13,613 nt of DNA, taken from an uncultured Xanthobacteraceae bacterium. Lineage in GTDB: Bacteria > Pseudomonadota > Alphaproteobacteria > Rhizobiales > Xanthobacteraceae. The DNA is taken from the NCBI GenBank assembly GCA_955652195.1, contig CATPBC010000495.1, positions 1 to 13,613 on the forward strand, written 5' to 3'. Positions 1 to 5,876 of this stretch are shown piece after piece (the first letter of the stretch is position 1; every line of letters begins with the position of its first letter). Under the pieces are notes generated by a model that was given only the letters and a program-made list of their open reading frames with translations, searched no databases and was not told the origin of the DNA. Position numbers and translations under genes: made by a program.

Positions 1-307
1 CAAGGCGCCGATGCAGCATCATGAAGGCGGCTACTATATCCGCCTTCTGGCGCGCGACCGGCCCGGCACGGCGGCCACTATCGCCCGGCGTCTCGCGCAG
101 CAAAAGATTTCGTTGGAATCGATCGTGCAACGCCACGACACTGGATCGCGCGGCGCCGCGCAACCGGGCCGCTCCGGCGAGGCGGTACCAGTGATCTTGA
201 TCACCTATGCCACTAGCGAAGACGCCGTCCACAAGGCCCTTGCCGCGGTGCGCCGCGATCGGGTTGTTTATGGCCGGCCGCAGGTTATTCGTATCGAACG
301 CGCGTGA
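1..307 (+). CDS. hom: Homoserine dehydrogenase, C-terminal ACT domain (5' partial)
   Basis: This is the last ~100 codons of a gene that enters from the left edge; the frame is open to base 2, so the ATG at 11 is probably internal. The sequence around HEGGYYIRLLARDRPG followed by ISLESIVQRH matches the C-terminal ACT domain of NAD(P)-dependent homoserine dehydrogenase, which reduces aspartate semialdehyde to homoserine in threonine/methionine synthesis in the cytosol. In this family the ACT domain carries feedback control by threonine. The usual ACT order is visible: a beta strand with Arg-Pro-Gly turn, a helix with TIARRLAQ, then the ISLES strand, and a second strand-helix-strand half ending VYGRPQVIRIERA. 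The stop is TGA at 305-307. Only 48 bases separate it from glpX, so co-transcription is likely. The catalytic domains lie outside the window. Confidence 0.9.
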   Translation, partial: KAPMQHHEGGYYIRLLARDRPGTAATIARRLAQQKISLESIVQRHDTGSRGAAQPGRSGEAVPVILITYATSEDAVHKALAAVRRDRVVYGRPQVIRIERA

Positions 308-355
308 CGCTGCGATAACCGGCGCCTTAGAGATTCTCGCATTCGGAGCCGCTTC

Positions 356-1345
356 ATGTCTGCCAAGCCGGTCGGTCAGGATTCCCGCCTCGAGCGCGCC
401 CTGTCGCTTGAGATCGTGCGGGTGACCGAGCGCGCAGCAGTTGCCGCCGCTCGGCTGCGCGGTCGCGGCGCGGAAAAGAAATCCGACCAGGCTGCCGTCG
501 ATGCCATGCGCCGCGAACTGAGCGGCCTTGCGATCGACGGCACGGTTGTGATCGGCGAGGGCGAGATGGATGAGGCGCCGATGTTGTTCATCGGCGAGAA
601 GGTCGGCACCGGATCCGGGCCGAAAGTCGATATCGCGGTCGATCCACTGGAGGGCACGACGCTTTGTGCCAAGAATATGCCGGGGGCCATCGCCACGCTC
701 GCTTTGGCGCAGGACGGCACACTTTTGCACGCACCCGACATCTATATGGACAAGATCGCGGTCGGGCCTGGCTACCCGAGAAGCGTCGTCGATCTCGATG
801 CGCCGGCCGATGAAAACATCGTCAATTTGGCCAAGGCCAAAGGCGTCAAACCCGAGGCGATCACCGCCATGATCCTCGATCGGCCACGCCATGCCGATCT
901 GATTGGCGCGGTACGCAAAGCCGGCGCTGCCGTGAGTCTGATCACCGACGGTGACGTCGCCGGCGTCATCCACACTGCCGATCCGGAGAAAACCGGCATC
1001 GACATCTATCTTGGAATAGGCGGGGCGCCCGAAGGCGTGTTAGCGGCGGCGGCGCTGCGCTGCATCGGCGGTCAGATGCAGACCAGGCTGGTGCTCGATA
1101 CTGAGGAAAAGCGCGAGCGCGCCGCCAAAATGGGCATCAAGGATCCGCGCCGCAAATACCAGATCGAGGACATGGTCAAAGGCGAGTGCCTATTCGCGGC
1201 AACCGGCGTCACCGACGGCCGCATGCTGCGTGGCGTGCAGTTCGGCAGAGACGTCATCGAGACCGACACGGTGGTCATGCGCTCGACCAGCGGAACCATC
1301 CGCTGGATCAGGGCCGAGCATCGGCATCTGGACAAGTTCAAATAA
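356..1345 (+). CDS. glpX: Fructose-1,6-bisphosphatase, class II (GlpX)
   Basis: The 329-residue product hydrolyses fructose-1,6-bisphosphate to fructose-6-phosphate, a gluconeogenic/Calvin-type step in the cytosol. Length and motifs fit the GlpX (class II, Li+-sensitive phosphatase fold) family. The N-terminal KKSDQAAVDAMR (about residues 41-52) carries the first metal aspartate (D44), IGEGEMDEAPML (66-77) the acidic metal-binding turn, VDPLEGTT (95-102) the D96/E99 pair, and GIGGAPEGVLAAAAL (from 220) the late catalytic glutamate E226, by analogy with E. coli GlpX. The ATG at 356 is preceded by a GGAG at a workable distance. hom lies 48 bases upstream and recJ follows; this order is one I associate with Hyphomicrobiales. 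Two hairpin repeats begin 10 bases past the stop and may end transcription. No class I Fbp is visible in the window. The family assignment is secure. Confidence 0.96.
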   Translation: MSAKPVGQDSRLERALSLEIVRVTERAAVAAARLRGRGAEKKSDQAAVDAMRRELSGLAIDGTVVIGEGEMDEAPMLFIGEKVGTGSGPKVDIAVDPLEGTTLCAKNMPGAIATLALAQDGTLLHAPDIYMDKIAVGPGYPRSVVDLDAPADENIVNLAKAKGVKPEAITAMILDRPRHADLIGAVRKAGAAVSLITDGDVAGVIHTADPEKTGIDIYLGIGGAPEGVLAAAALRCIGGQMQTRLVLDTEEKRERAAKMGIKDPRRKYQIEDMVKGECLFAATGVTDGRMLRGVQFGRDVIETDTVVMRSTSGTIRWIRAEHRHLDKFK

Positions 1346-1354
1346 CGCGAGAGG

Positions 1355-1431
1355 CTAGTGCGGTGGATTTGAAGTTCCTACAGTTCAGTCGGAAGCTCGC
1401 ATAGGAGCTTCAAATCCAAAAACCGCGCTAG
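1355..1431 (+). repeat. CTAG-bounded palindromic repeat, copy 1 (MITE/REP-like hairpin)
   Basis: This 77-bp element starts and ends with CTAG (1355-1358 and 1428-1431). Its ends are inverted repeats: the left arm carries ggatttgaagttcc (from about 1365) and the right arm the matching ggagcttcaaatcc (1404-1417), with a four-base bulge near the outer end. It lies 10 bases past the glpX stop and would fold into a long RNA hairpin, so it could act as a terminator. It encodes nothing. Its outer bases (ctagtg) and the inner gatt..gaagttc pattern are shared with the next element, which marks the two as diverged members of one family. Orientation is arbitrary. Confidence 0.75.
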
Positions 1432-1444
1432 AATTATATATTTG

Positions 1445-1520
1445 CTAGTGTTCCTTTGATTCCGAAGTTCGCATGAGAGCGTGCCGATAAAGCGTGCGAA
1501 CTTCGGAATCGGGACACTAG
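1445..1520 (+). repeat. CTAG-bounded palindromic repeat, copy 2 (MITE/REP-like hairpin)
   Basis: This 76-bp element also starts and ends with CTAG (1445-1448 and 1517-1520). The arms gattccgaagttcgca (1458-1473) and tgcgaacttcggaatc (1495-1510) are perfect complements; outside them, ctagtgttcc pairs with gggacactag apart from three extra bases in the left arm and one mismatch. The loop is about 21 bases. A GANTC site (the target of the alphaproteobacterial CcrM methylase) sits in each arm (1458-1462 and 1506-1510). It is 13 bases from copy 1. I recall similar sequences scattered in Bradyrhizobium-type genomes, but could not check. Confidence 0.8.
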
Positions 1521-1586
1521 GGCCAGGCCGATTATCCGGGCCGCAACTCGCGCACGGGGATAGCGGGGTTACGGGGATAACGAGCT

Positions 1587-1616
1587 TTGACCCTGATTCG
1601 TTGAATCAGATAGCGT
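1587..1616 (+). promoter_or_regulatory. Candidate recJ promoter with a palindrome in its spacer
   Basis: A -35-like TTGACC (1587-1592) and a weak -10-like TAGCGT (1611-1616) are 18 bases apart. The spacer is almost wholly a perfect 17-base palindrome, ctgattcgttgaatcag (1593-1609; 7-base arms around GTT), with a GANTC site in each arm. The RecJ start lies about 50 bases downstream. The palindrome placement suggests an operator or a methylation-sensitive site, but the -10 match is poor. The rest of 1521-1665 shows nothing else recognisable. Confidence 0.4.
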
Positions 1617-1665
1617 CATTCCGAATCGCCGCGCCGCGTTGCGCCGCGGCGCTGGAACGGCGGCA

Positions 1666-3474
1666 ATGCTCGAAAAACGCTTATTCCTCGGCGTCGACAA
1701 TTCGGCGACCGGCCGCGCGTGGCGCGATCGGCTCGACGAACGCGGCGCCGCGCGGGCGCTTGCGATCGCACAACGTCATGCGCTGCCCGAATTACTCGCT
1801 CGCATCATCGCTGGCCGGGATGTCGAGGCCGATGCGGTGGACACGTTTCTCGATCCAACGATCAAGCGCGCGATGCCCGATCCGCATGTGCTCACCGCCA
1901 TGAAAGAGGCGGCGGTGCGGATCGCTGACGCCGCGACACGCGGCGAAACGGTCGCGATTTTCGGCGACTATGACGTGGACGGCGCAACGTCGGCGGCACT
2001 ACTTGCCCGCTTTCTCCGGCACTGCGGCATCGAGCCAATCATCCACATTCCCGACCGGCTGTTCGAAGGCTATGGGCCGAATGTCGAAGCCGTGCGTGCA
2101 CTGGCCGAGCGCGGCGCCACGCTCCTCGTCTGCGTTGATTGCGGCACAACCAGCATCGCCGCGCTCGCCGAGGCGAAAACGCGGGGTCTCGATGTTGTGG
2201 TCATCGATCACCATCAAGCCGACGAGGAGCTACCGCCGGCACTGGCGATTGTAAATCCCAACCGGCGCGACGACCTCTCGGGGCTCGGCCATCTCGCTGC
2301 TGCCGGACTGACTTTCATGGCGGTCGTTGCCGTCAATCGCGTCTTGCGCGAGCGCGGCTTTTGGCAAACCGACCGGCCGGAGCCCGATCTGCTCGCCTTC
2401 CTCGATGACGTCGCGCTCGGCACGGTTGCCGACGTGGTGCCGCTCATCGGGCTCAATCGCGCCTTCGTCGCAAAGGGATTGATTGCGCTGCGCCGGCGCG
2501 AGCGGCCGGGATATGTCAGCCTGATGGACATGGCGCGACTGGCCGGCCCGCCGGAGGCTTGGCATCTGGGTTTCCTGCTGGGGCCACGGATCAATGCCGG
2601 CGGCCGAATCGGCCGCGCCGATTTGGGCGTGCGGCTCTTGCTCGAAAACGATCCGATCGAGGCCGCCAAGATCGCCGCCGAGCTGGATCGGCTTAACCGC
2701 GAGCGGCAAGTCATCGAACAGGAGACGTTGGCCCAGGCCGAAGCCGAAGCGGATGCGGCGTTAGGCCTCGAGGACAAGGGCGCGGTCGTCGTCACCGCCG
2801 CAGAAGGCTGGCACCCTGGAATCGTCGGCCTTGTCGCTGCGCGCTTAAAGGAAAAGTTCGGCCGTCCCGCTTTTGCGATTGCGCTCGAACCCGGCGGGGG
2901 CGGGACCGGCTCCGGCCGCTCCATTTCCGGGGTCGATATCGGGCGTGCCGTGCGTCGCGCGGTGGCCGAGGGCCTGCTTATCAAAGGCGGCGGGCACGCC
3001 ATGGCGGCGGGTGTGACGCTACGCAAGAATGCCCTCGCGGAGTTCCGTGCTTTTCTCGAAGCGACGCTTGCCGCCGATGTCGAGAAGGCACGCCGCGCCA
3101 GCGGGCTGCTAATCGATGGAGCGATAAGTGCGGCAGCAGCGGATGGTAGTCTCCTCGCCATGATCGCACGGGCCGCGCCATTTGGCTCCGGCAATCCGGA
3201 GCCGATCATCGCGCTTCCGGCGCATACCGTGACTTACGCCGAAGAAGTCGGTCAGGCGCATATGCGGGTGCGGCTCAAAGCCGGCGACGGCGCCGCAGTG
3301 AATGCGATCGCGTTCCGCGCCGTCGGCCAAAAGCTCGGCATTGCGCTGCGCAACAGTCGCGGCCGGCAGGTGCACGCTGCCGGTTGTTTTGCGCTCGACC
3401 GTTGGCAGGGCGAGGAGCGCGTGCAGTTCAAATTGACCGATATTGCGCCGGCGGAACCATTCACTGGGCAATAA
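1666..3474 (+). CDS. recJ: Single-stranded-DNA-specific exonuclease RecJ
   Basis: The 602-residue product is the 5'-3' single-strand DNA exonuclease of the DHH phosphoesterase superfamily, which acts in recombination, base-excision and mismatch repair. The motifs occur in order: IFGDYDVDGATSAALL with D101/D103/D105, VCVDCGTT (motif II), VIDHHQAD with D181-H182-H183 (the DHH signature), FLDDVALGTVADVVPL, then LGPRINAGGRIG. The DHHA1 domain follows, with EGWHPGIVGLVAARLKEKFGRPAF, GSGRSI and GGGHAMAAG (G441-H444). The last ~100 residues fit the OB-type domain. I chose ATG 1666 (MLEKRLFLGVDNSATG...), which has GGA at 1654-1656 and matches the usual N-terminus of alphaproteobacterial RecJ as I know it; an upstream in-frame TTG at 1639 would add nine unlikely residues. 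All metal ligands appear intact. Its stop is 11 bases from that of the convergent neighbour. Confidence 0.95.
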   Translation: MLEKRLFLGVDNSATGRAWRDRLDERGAARALAIAQRHALPELLARIIAGRDVEADAVDTFLDPTIKRAMPDPHVLTAMKEAAVRIADAATRGETVAIFGDYDVDGATSAALLARFLRHCGIEPIIHIPDRLFEGYGPNVEAVRALAERGATLLVCVDCGTTSIAALAEAKTRGLDVVVIDHHQADEELPPALAIVNPNRRDDLSGLGHLAAAGLTFMAVVAVNRVLRERGFWQTDRPEPDLLAFLDDVALGTVADVVPLIGLNRAFVAKGLIALRRRERPGYVSLMDMARLAGPPEAWHLGFLLGPRINAGGRIGRADLGVRLLLENDPIEAAKIAAELDRLNRERQVIEQETLAQAEAEADAALGLEDKGAVVVTAAEGWHPGIVGLVAARLKEKFGRPAFAIALEPGGGGTGSGRSISGVDIGRAVRRAVAEGLLIKGGGHAMAAGVTLRKNALAEFRAFLEATLAADVEKARRASGLLIDGAISAAAADGSLLAMIARAAPFGSGNPEPIIALPAHTVTYAEEVGQAHMRVRLKAGDGAAVNAIAFRAVGQKLGIALRNSRGRQVHAAGCFALDRWQGEERVQFKLTDIAPAEPFTGQ

Positions 3475-3487
3475 GCGCGAATGCGCT
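3474..3487. terminator. Small hairpin between two convergent stop codons
   Basis: The perfect five-base stem agcgc/gcgct (3474-3478 and 3483-3487) with loop GAAT sits between the RecJ stop and the stop of the opposite-strand gene, overlapping both. Its position suits a shared end point, but the stem is short and no T-tract follows on either strand, so terminator function is only a guess. Confidence 0.25.
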
Positions 3488-4172
3488 AAGGCTTCTCTGC
3501 ACACCAGACGCCGCGGGCCTGACGGATCATGTCCTCGGGATTATTGAATTGGCCGAGCGGGCCGAGCTCTTTTTTGCCGCTCGGATCGTAAAGCCAATAC
3601 CAGTCATAACTGCCGCCCAACATGAAATAGCGGCGGGACAGCACGACCAAGCGATCCTTGTATCTGTTCGGGCAGAAGCTCAGCACCAGAATGCCTTTGG
3701 CGGGCATCAGGAAATGCTCCTCACCGGCGCGCATGTCGTAGACGTGCAGCGCACCCGATGCAGCCCAGGCCGGCGTGAGAAAATAAAGCCGGCGGCCGTC
3801 GGAGCTGAATTGCTTGCTTCTAAAATCGCAGAGCTGGCGCGCGGGCTCGCCTTTGCGGCCCATCAGCAGGACCTGGTCGCTGCTGCCGTCCACATTGATG
3901 CGCCGTAACTGGTCGGGCCGCGGCTCGGTGGGACAGACTTGGTTGAATTCGTAGGTGCGCGGACTGCGGCCGCGGCCTTGCCGCGTGTAGACGACAGAGG
4001 CGCCGTTAGGCGAAAGCACCGGATCGAGATCCATCTCAGACGTGGTGAGCTTGGTGCTGCTGCCGTTGCGCTCGATGACAATGTTGCCGGCGTCGCTATA
4101 AACGCGCGTCGCTTGCGCCTGCGCGGCGACGGTGCCGGACAGCAATATGACGAGACCCAGAATGCGTTTCAT
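3486..4172 (-). CDS. Exported TolB/PD40-like beta-propeller protein, function unknown
   Basis: The 228-residue product starts MKRILGLVILLSG and has a Sec signal peptide ending near AQAQA (about residue 19-21), so it is probably periplasmic. Two stretches look like blades of the WD40-like PD40 (TolB-type) propeller: SEMDLDPVLSPNGASVVYTR (about 45-64), with the Asp-x-Asp-Pro and Ser-Pro-Asn-Gly turns, and KQFSSDGRRLYFLTPA (about 120-135). Later YDMRAG and YDPSGK repeat the blade-end pattern. Four cysteines lie in the mature part (80, 115, 167, 224). It is about half the size of TolB and lacks TolB's N-terminal domain, so it is not TolB itself. I infer a small periplasmic binding or scaffold role; no substrate can be named. 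The ATG at 4172 lacks a clear Shine-Dalgarno, but the signal peptide supports it. It converges on recJ and diverges from the next gene. Confidence 0.75.
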   Translation of the reverse strand: MKRILGLVILLSGTVAAQAQATRVYSDAGNIVIERNGSSTKLTTSEMDLDPVLSPNGASVVYTRQGRGRSPRTYEFNQVCPTEPRPDQLRRINVDGSSDQVLLMGRKGEPARQLCDFRSKQFSSDGRRLYFLTPAWAASGALHVYDMRAGEEHFLMPAKGILVLSFCPNRYKDRLVVLSRRYFMLGGSYDWYWLYDPSGKKELGPLGQFNNPEDMIRQARGVWCAEKP

Positions 4173-4221
4173 CTAAAGTGTTGCCCGAGCGCCGCTCGAC
4201 GCAGGGCTGAAAAGCGAGGCC

Positions 4222-4249
4222 GCCATGCCATCAGCCATCTTGGCATGGC
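4222..4249. promoter_or_regulatory. Perfect inverted repeat in a divergent intergenic region
   Basis: Nine-base arms gccatgcca (4222-4230) and tggcatggc (4241-4249) are separated by ten bases. The site is centred between two divergent genes whose starts are at 4172 and 4322. Arm length and spacing are compatible with a dimeric regulator's operator or with an RNA hairpin. There is no T-tract. No regulator gene is adjacent, so a bound factor cannot be named. Confidence 0.35.
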
Positions 4250-4321
4250 CGGCGCGGAGCGGCTATCACGATACGACAGATCGCTCGCAAATCATGACAG
4301 CAAATCGTGGGACGAAGTGAA

Positions 4322-5311
4322 ATGGCCAAGCTCAATCTCTCGGTCGCGGTGGGCGACTATGATCGAACGCGTGCCCTGATCGACGGCAGCGTTGCGATCG
4401 ACGGCGTCGATCCGGTCTACATGACGCTCGTCCCTGAGGAGATATTCTTTCGCGCCTTCCGCGCCGCCGAGTTCGATATCTGCGAACTGTCGCTGTCGAG
4501 CTACACGGTCAAGACCGCGCAAAACGACTGTCCCTATATCGCCGTGCCCGCTTTCGTCTCGCGCGCCTTTCGCCACACGTCGATCTATGTGCGAACCGAC
4601 CGGATCAAAAAGCCGCAAGACCTCAAGGGCCGCAAAGTCGGCGTACCGGAATATCAGTTGACCGCCAATGTCTGGGCGCGCTCCCTCCTTGAGGACGACT
4701 ATGGCGTCAAGCGCTCGGACATCCATTGGATCCGTGGCGGTATCGAACAGGCCGGCCGGCCGGAAAAAATCACGATCAAGTTGCCGCCCGGCGTACGGCT
4801 CGAAAACGCGCCCGACGGCGCCACCATTTCCGGGCTGCTCGAGGCCGGTGAAATCGATGGCTTTATCGCACCGCGGCCGCCGACGCTGATCGAGAAAGGT
4901 CATCCGCATGTGGGCTGGCTGTTTCCCGATCCGACGGCGGTGGCGAAGGACTATTTCAAACGCACCGGCTTTTTTCCAATCATGCACGTCGTCGGCATCC
5001 GGCGCGAGCTTGCCGAGCGGCATCCATGGCTTCCTGGCGCCGTGTACAAGGCATTCGAGCAAGCCAAAGCGGCGGGACTGAAAAAACTGTCGGACACCTC
5101 GGCGACGAAAGTGACCCTGCCATTTGTCGAGGAGCGGCTTAGCGAAGCACGCGCACTGATGGGCGATGATTTCTGGTCATACGGCGTCGAAGCAAACCGC
5201 AAGGCGCTCGACTATTTCCTGGCGCAGCACCACGCCGAGGGCCTGTCACCGCGCCGCGTGGCGGTGGACGAACTCTTTCACTCGTCGACCTATGAGACGT
5301 TTAAGCTGTAG
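4322..5311 (+). CDS. 4,5-dihydroxyphthalate decarboxylase-like protein (periplasmic-binding-protein fold)
   Basis: The 329-residue product belongs to the family annotated as 4,5-dihydroxyphthalate decarboxylase (Pht5-like), which uses the type II periplasmic-binding-protein fold and overlaps in annotation with ABC substrate-binding proteins. Recognisable parts are the N-terminal LNLSVAVGDYDRTRALIDG, FDICELSLSSY (51-61), RHTSIYVRTDR (84-94) and DLKGRKVGVPEYQLTANVW (100-118). The protein has no signal peptide, which argues for a cytosolic enzyme rather than a transport receptor. True phthalate decarboxylation is not proven: no other phthalate genes are near, and members of this family are common in Hyphomicrobiales with unknown substrates. 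ATG 4322 has GGGA at 4309-4312; an upstream in-frame GTG at 4307 would add five residues and displace that site. It may be single-gene transcribed, since 243 bases follow before the next gene. Confidence 0.75.
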   Translation: MAKLNLSVAVGDYDRTRALIDGSVAIDGVDPVYMTLVPEEIFFRAFRAAEFDICELSLSSYTVKTAQNDCPYIAVPAFVSRAFRHTSIYVRTDRIKKPQDLKGRKVGVPEYQLTANVWARSLLEDDYGVKRSDIHWIRGGIEQAGRPEKITIKLPPGVRLENAPDGATISGLLEAGEIDGFIAPRPPTLIEKGHPHVGWLFPDPTAVAKDYFKRTGFFPIMHVVGIRRELAERHPWLPGAVYKAFEQAKAAGLKKLSDTSATKVTLPFVEERLSEARALMGDDFWSYGVEANRKALDYFLAQHHAEGLSPRRVAVDELFHSSTYETFKL

Positions 5312-5350
5312 GTAGCAAATCATAGGTCGCAAGTTGTAGGGCGCGGTGCC
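5309..5350 (+). repeat. Degenerate 14-bp direct repeats at a gene end
   Basis: Three units begin TAGG: taggtagcaaatca (5309-5322), taggtcgcaagttg (5323-5336) and tagggcgcggtgcc (5337-5350). The first includes the stop codon of the upstream gene. Units one and two match at 10 of 14 positions and the third is weaker. A small hairpin, ggtgcc-tgg-ggcacc (5345-5359), follows without a T-tract and might contribute to termination. This is probably decayed tandem duplication. Confidence 0.4.
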
Positions 5351-5447
5351 TGGGGCACCCGATTCCAATATAAGGCCGCAAGCCGGAAAGCTGGGAAACA
5401 GCAAGGCGGCATTCACAAATCGCGTCAGCAGCAGGATTTGTCTCTTC

Positions 5448-5477
5448 TTGATTGGTCTTTCCGCCCCGCTCTATGCT
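5448..5477 (+). promoter_or_regulatory. Candidate sigma-70-type promoter for the small exported protein
   Basis: TTGATT (5448-5453) and TATGCT (5472-5477) are separated by 18 bases. Both are good matches to the vegetative consensus in an otherwise gene-free stretch. The expected transcription start near 5485 gives a leader of about 70 bases before the ATG at 5555. The gap 5312-5554 holds nothing else I can name beyond the repeats at its left end. Confidence 0.5.
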
Positions 5478-5554
5478 AAGATCGTCCCTGAGCGAAGGCG
5501 TTCCGGCCAGCTGCGAATATGGTCAGGGCCTTCGCGAGGGGGGTTAAAGAGCCG

Positions 5555-5833
5555 ATGAACATGATCAGAAAGTTTATTCTTGCGGCCGCCGCTACGGCGG
5601 TTGCGACCTCGTTCTTGCCGTCTTCGTCCTTCGCCAAGAAATCACACAAAGCAAAAGAGCCGCCGTGCAGTATGGGTCAGGCCTGCACGGATAAGCCCGA
5701 CAAGGTAAGTAAATTCACCGGCTGGGCGACCGCCAAGAGATGCTCCTATGAGGGCAAGATGTATCAGGACGTCTTTCCCTGCTACAAGCCGAGCGGCATG
5801 TGCCCCGCGGCCACATGCAAGTCGAAGAAGTAA
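5555..5833 (+). CDS. Small exported six-cysteine protein, unknown function
   Basis: The 92-residue product has a clear Sec signal peptide: MNMIRKF, a hydrophobic alanine-rich core, and a probable cut after SSSFA at residue 27. The mature ~65 residues are basic and carry six cysteines (38, 44, 63, 76, 83, 88), an even number suited to three disulfides in the periplasm or outside the cell. I do not recognise a domain. A lysine-rich KKSHKAKE stretch follows the cut site. ATG 5555 was chosen because a G-rich Shine-Dalgarno stretch (5536-5543) precedes it and the signal peptide starts here; ATG 5561 is an alternative, while the in-frame codons upstream add an unlikely extension. A promoter-like pair lies 80-105 bases upstream. 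The next gene is convergent with 43 bases between stops. Composition matches the neighbours. Confidence 0.7.
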   Translation: MNMIRKFILAAAATAVATSFLPSSSFAKKSHKAKEPPCSMGQACTDKPDKVSKFTGWATAKRCSYEGKMYQDVFPCYKPSGMCPAATCKSKK

Positions 5834-5876
5834 CTGCGTTCGTTTTTCAGACTCGCGATCGGCCCGAGTACACGCC

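Noticed and set aside
1355..1520. tRNA or small structured RNA gene
   Set aside because: The folds are simple long hairpins without cloverleaf or other known RNA features; CTAG-bounded repeats explain them better.
1639..1665. Upstream TTG start for RecJ
   Set aside because: It would add nine residues (MRRGAGTAA) without a ribosome binding site; ATG 1666 fits the family's N-terminus better.
2214..3209. 331-codon minus-strand frame inside recJ
   Set aside because: It is antisense to a well-conserved gene, rich in Ser/Arg/Pro as expected of a shadow frame in high-GC DNA, with no recognisable domain.
4292..5062. 256-codon minus-strand frame opposite the decarboxylase-like gene
   Set aside because: It mirrors codon bias of the real gene and its product, full of Arg/Asp, matches no family.
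5346..5558. 70-codon frame between the decarboxylase-like gene and the small exported protein
   Set aside because: It starts at a non-ATG codon without a ribosome binding site, lies across a promoter-like region, and has no recognisable features.
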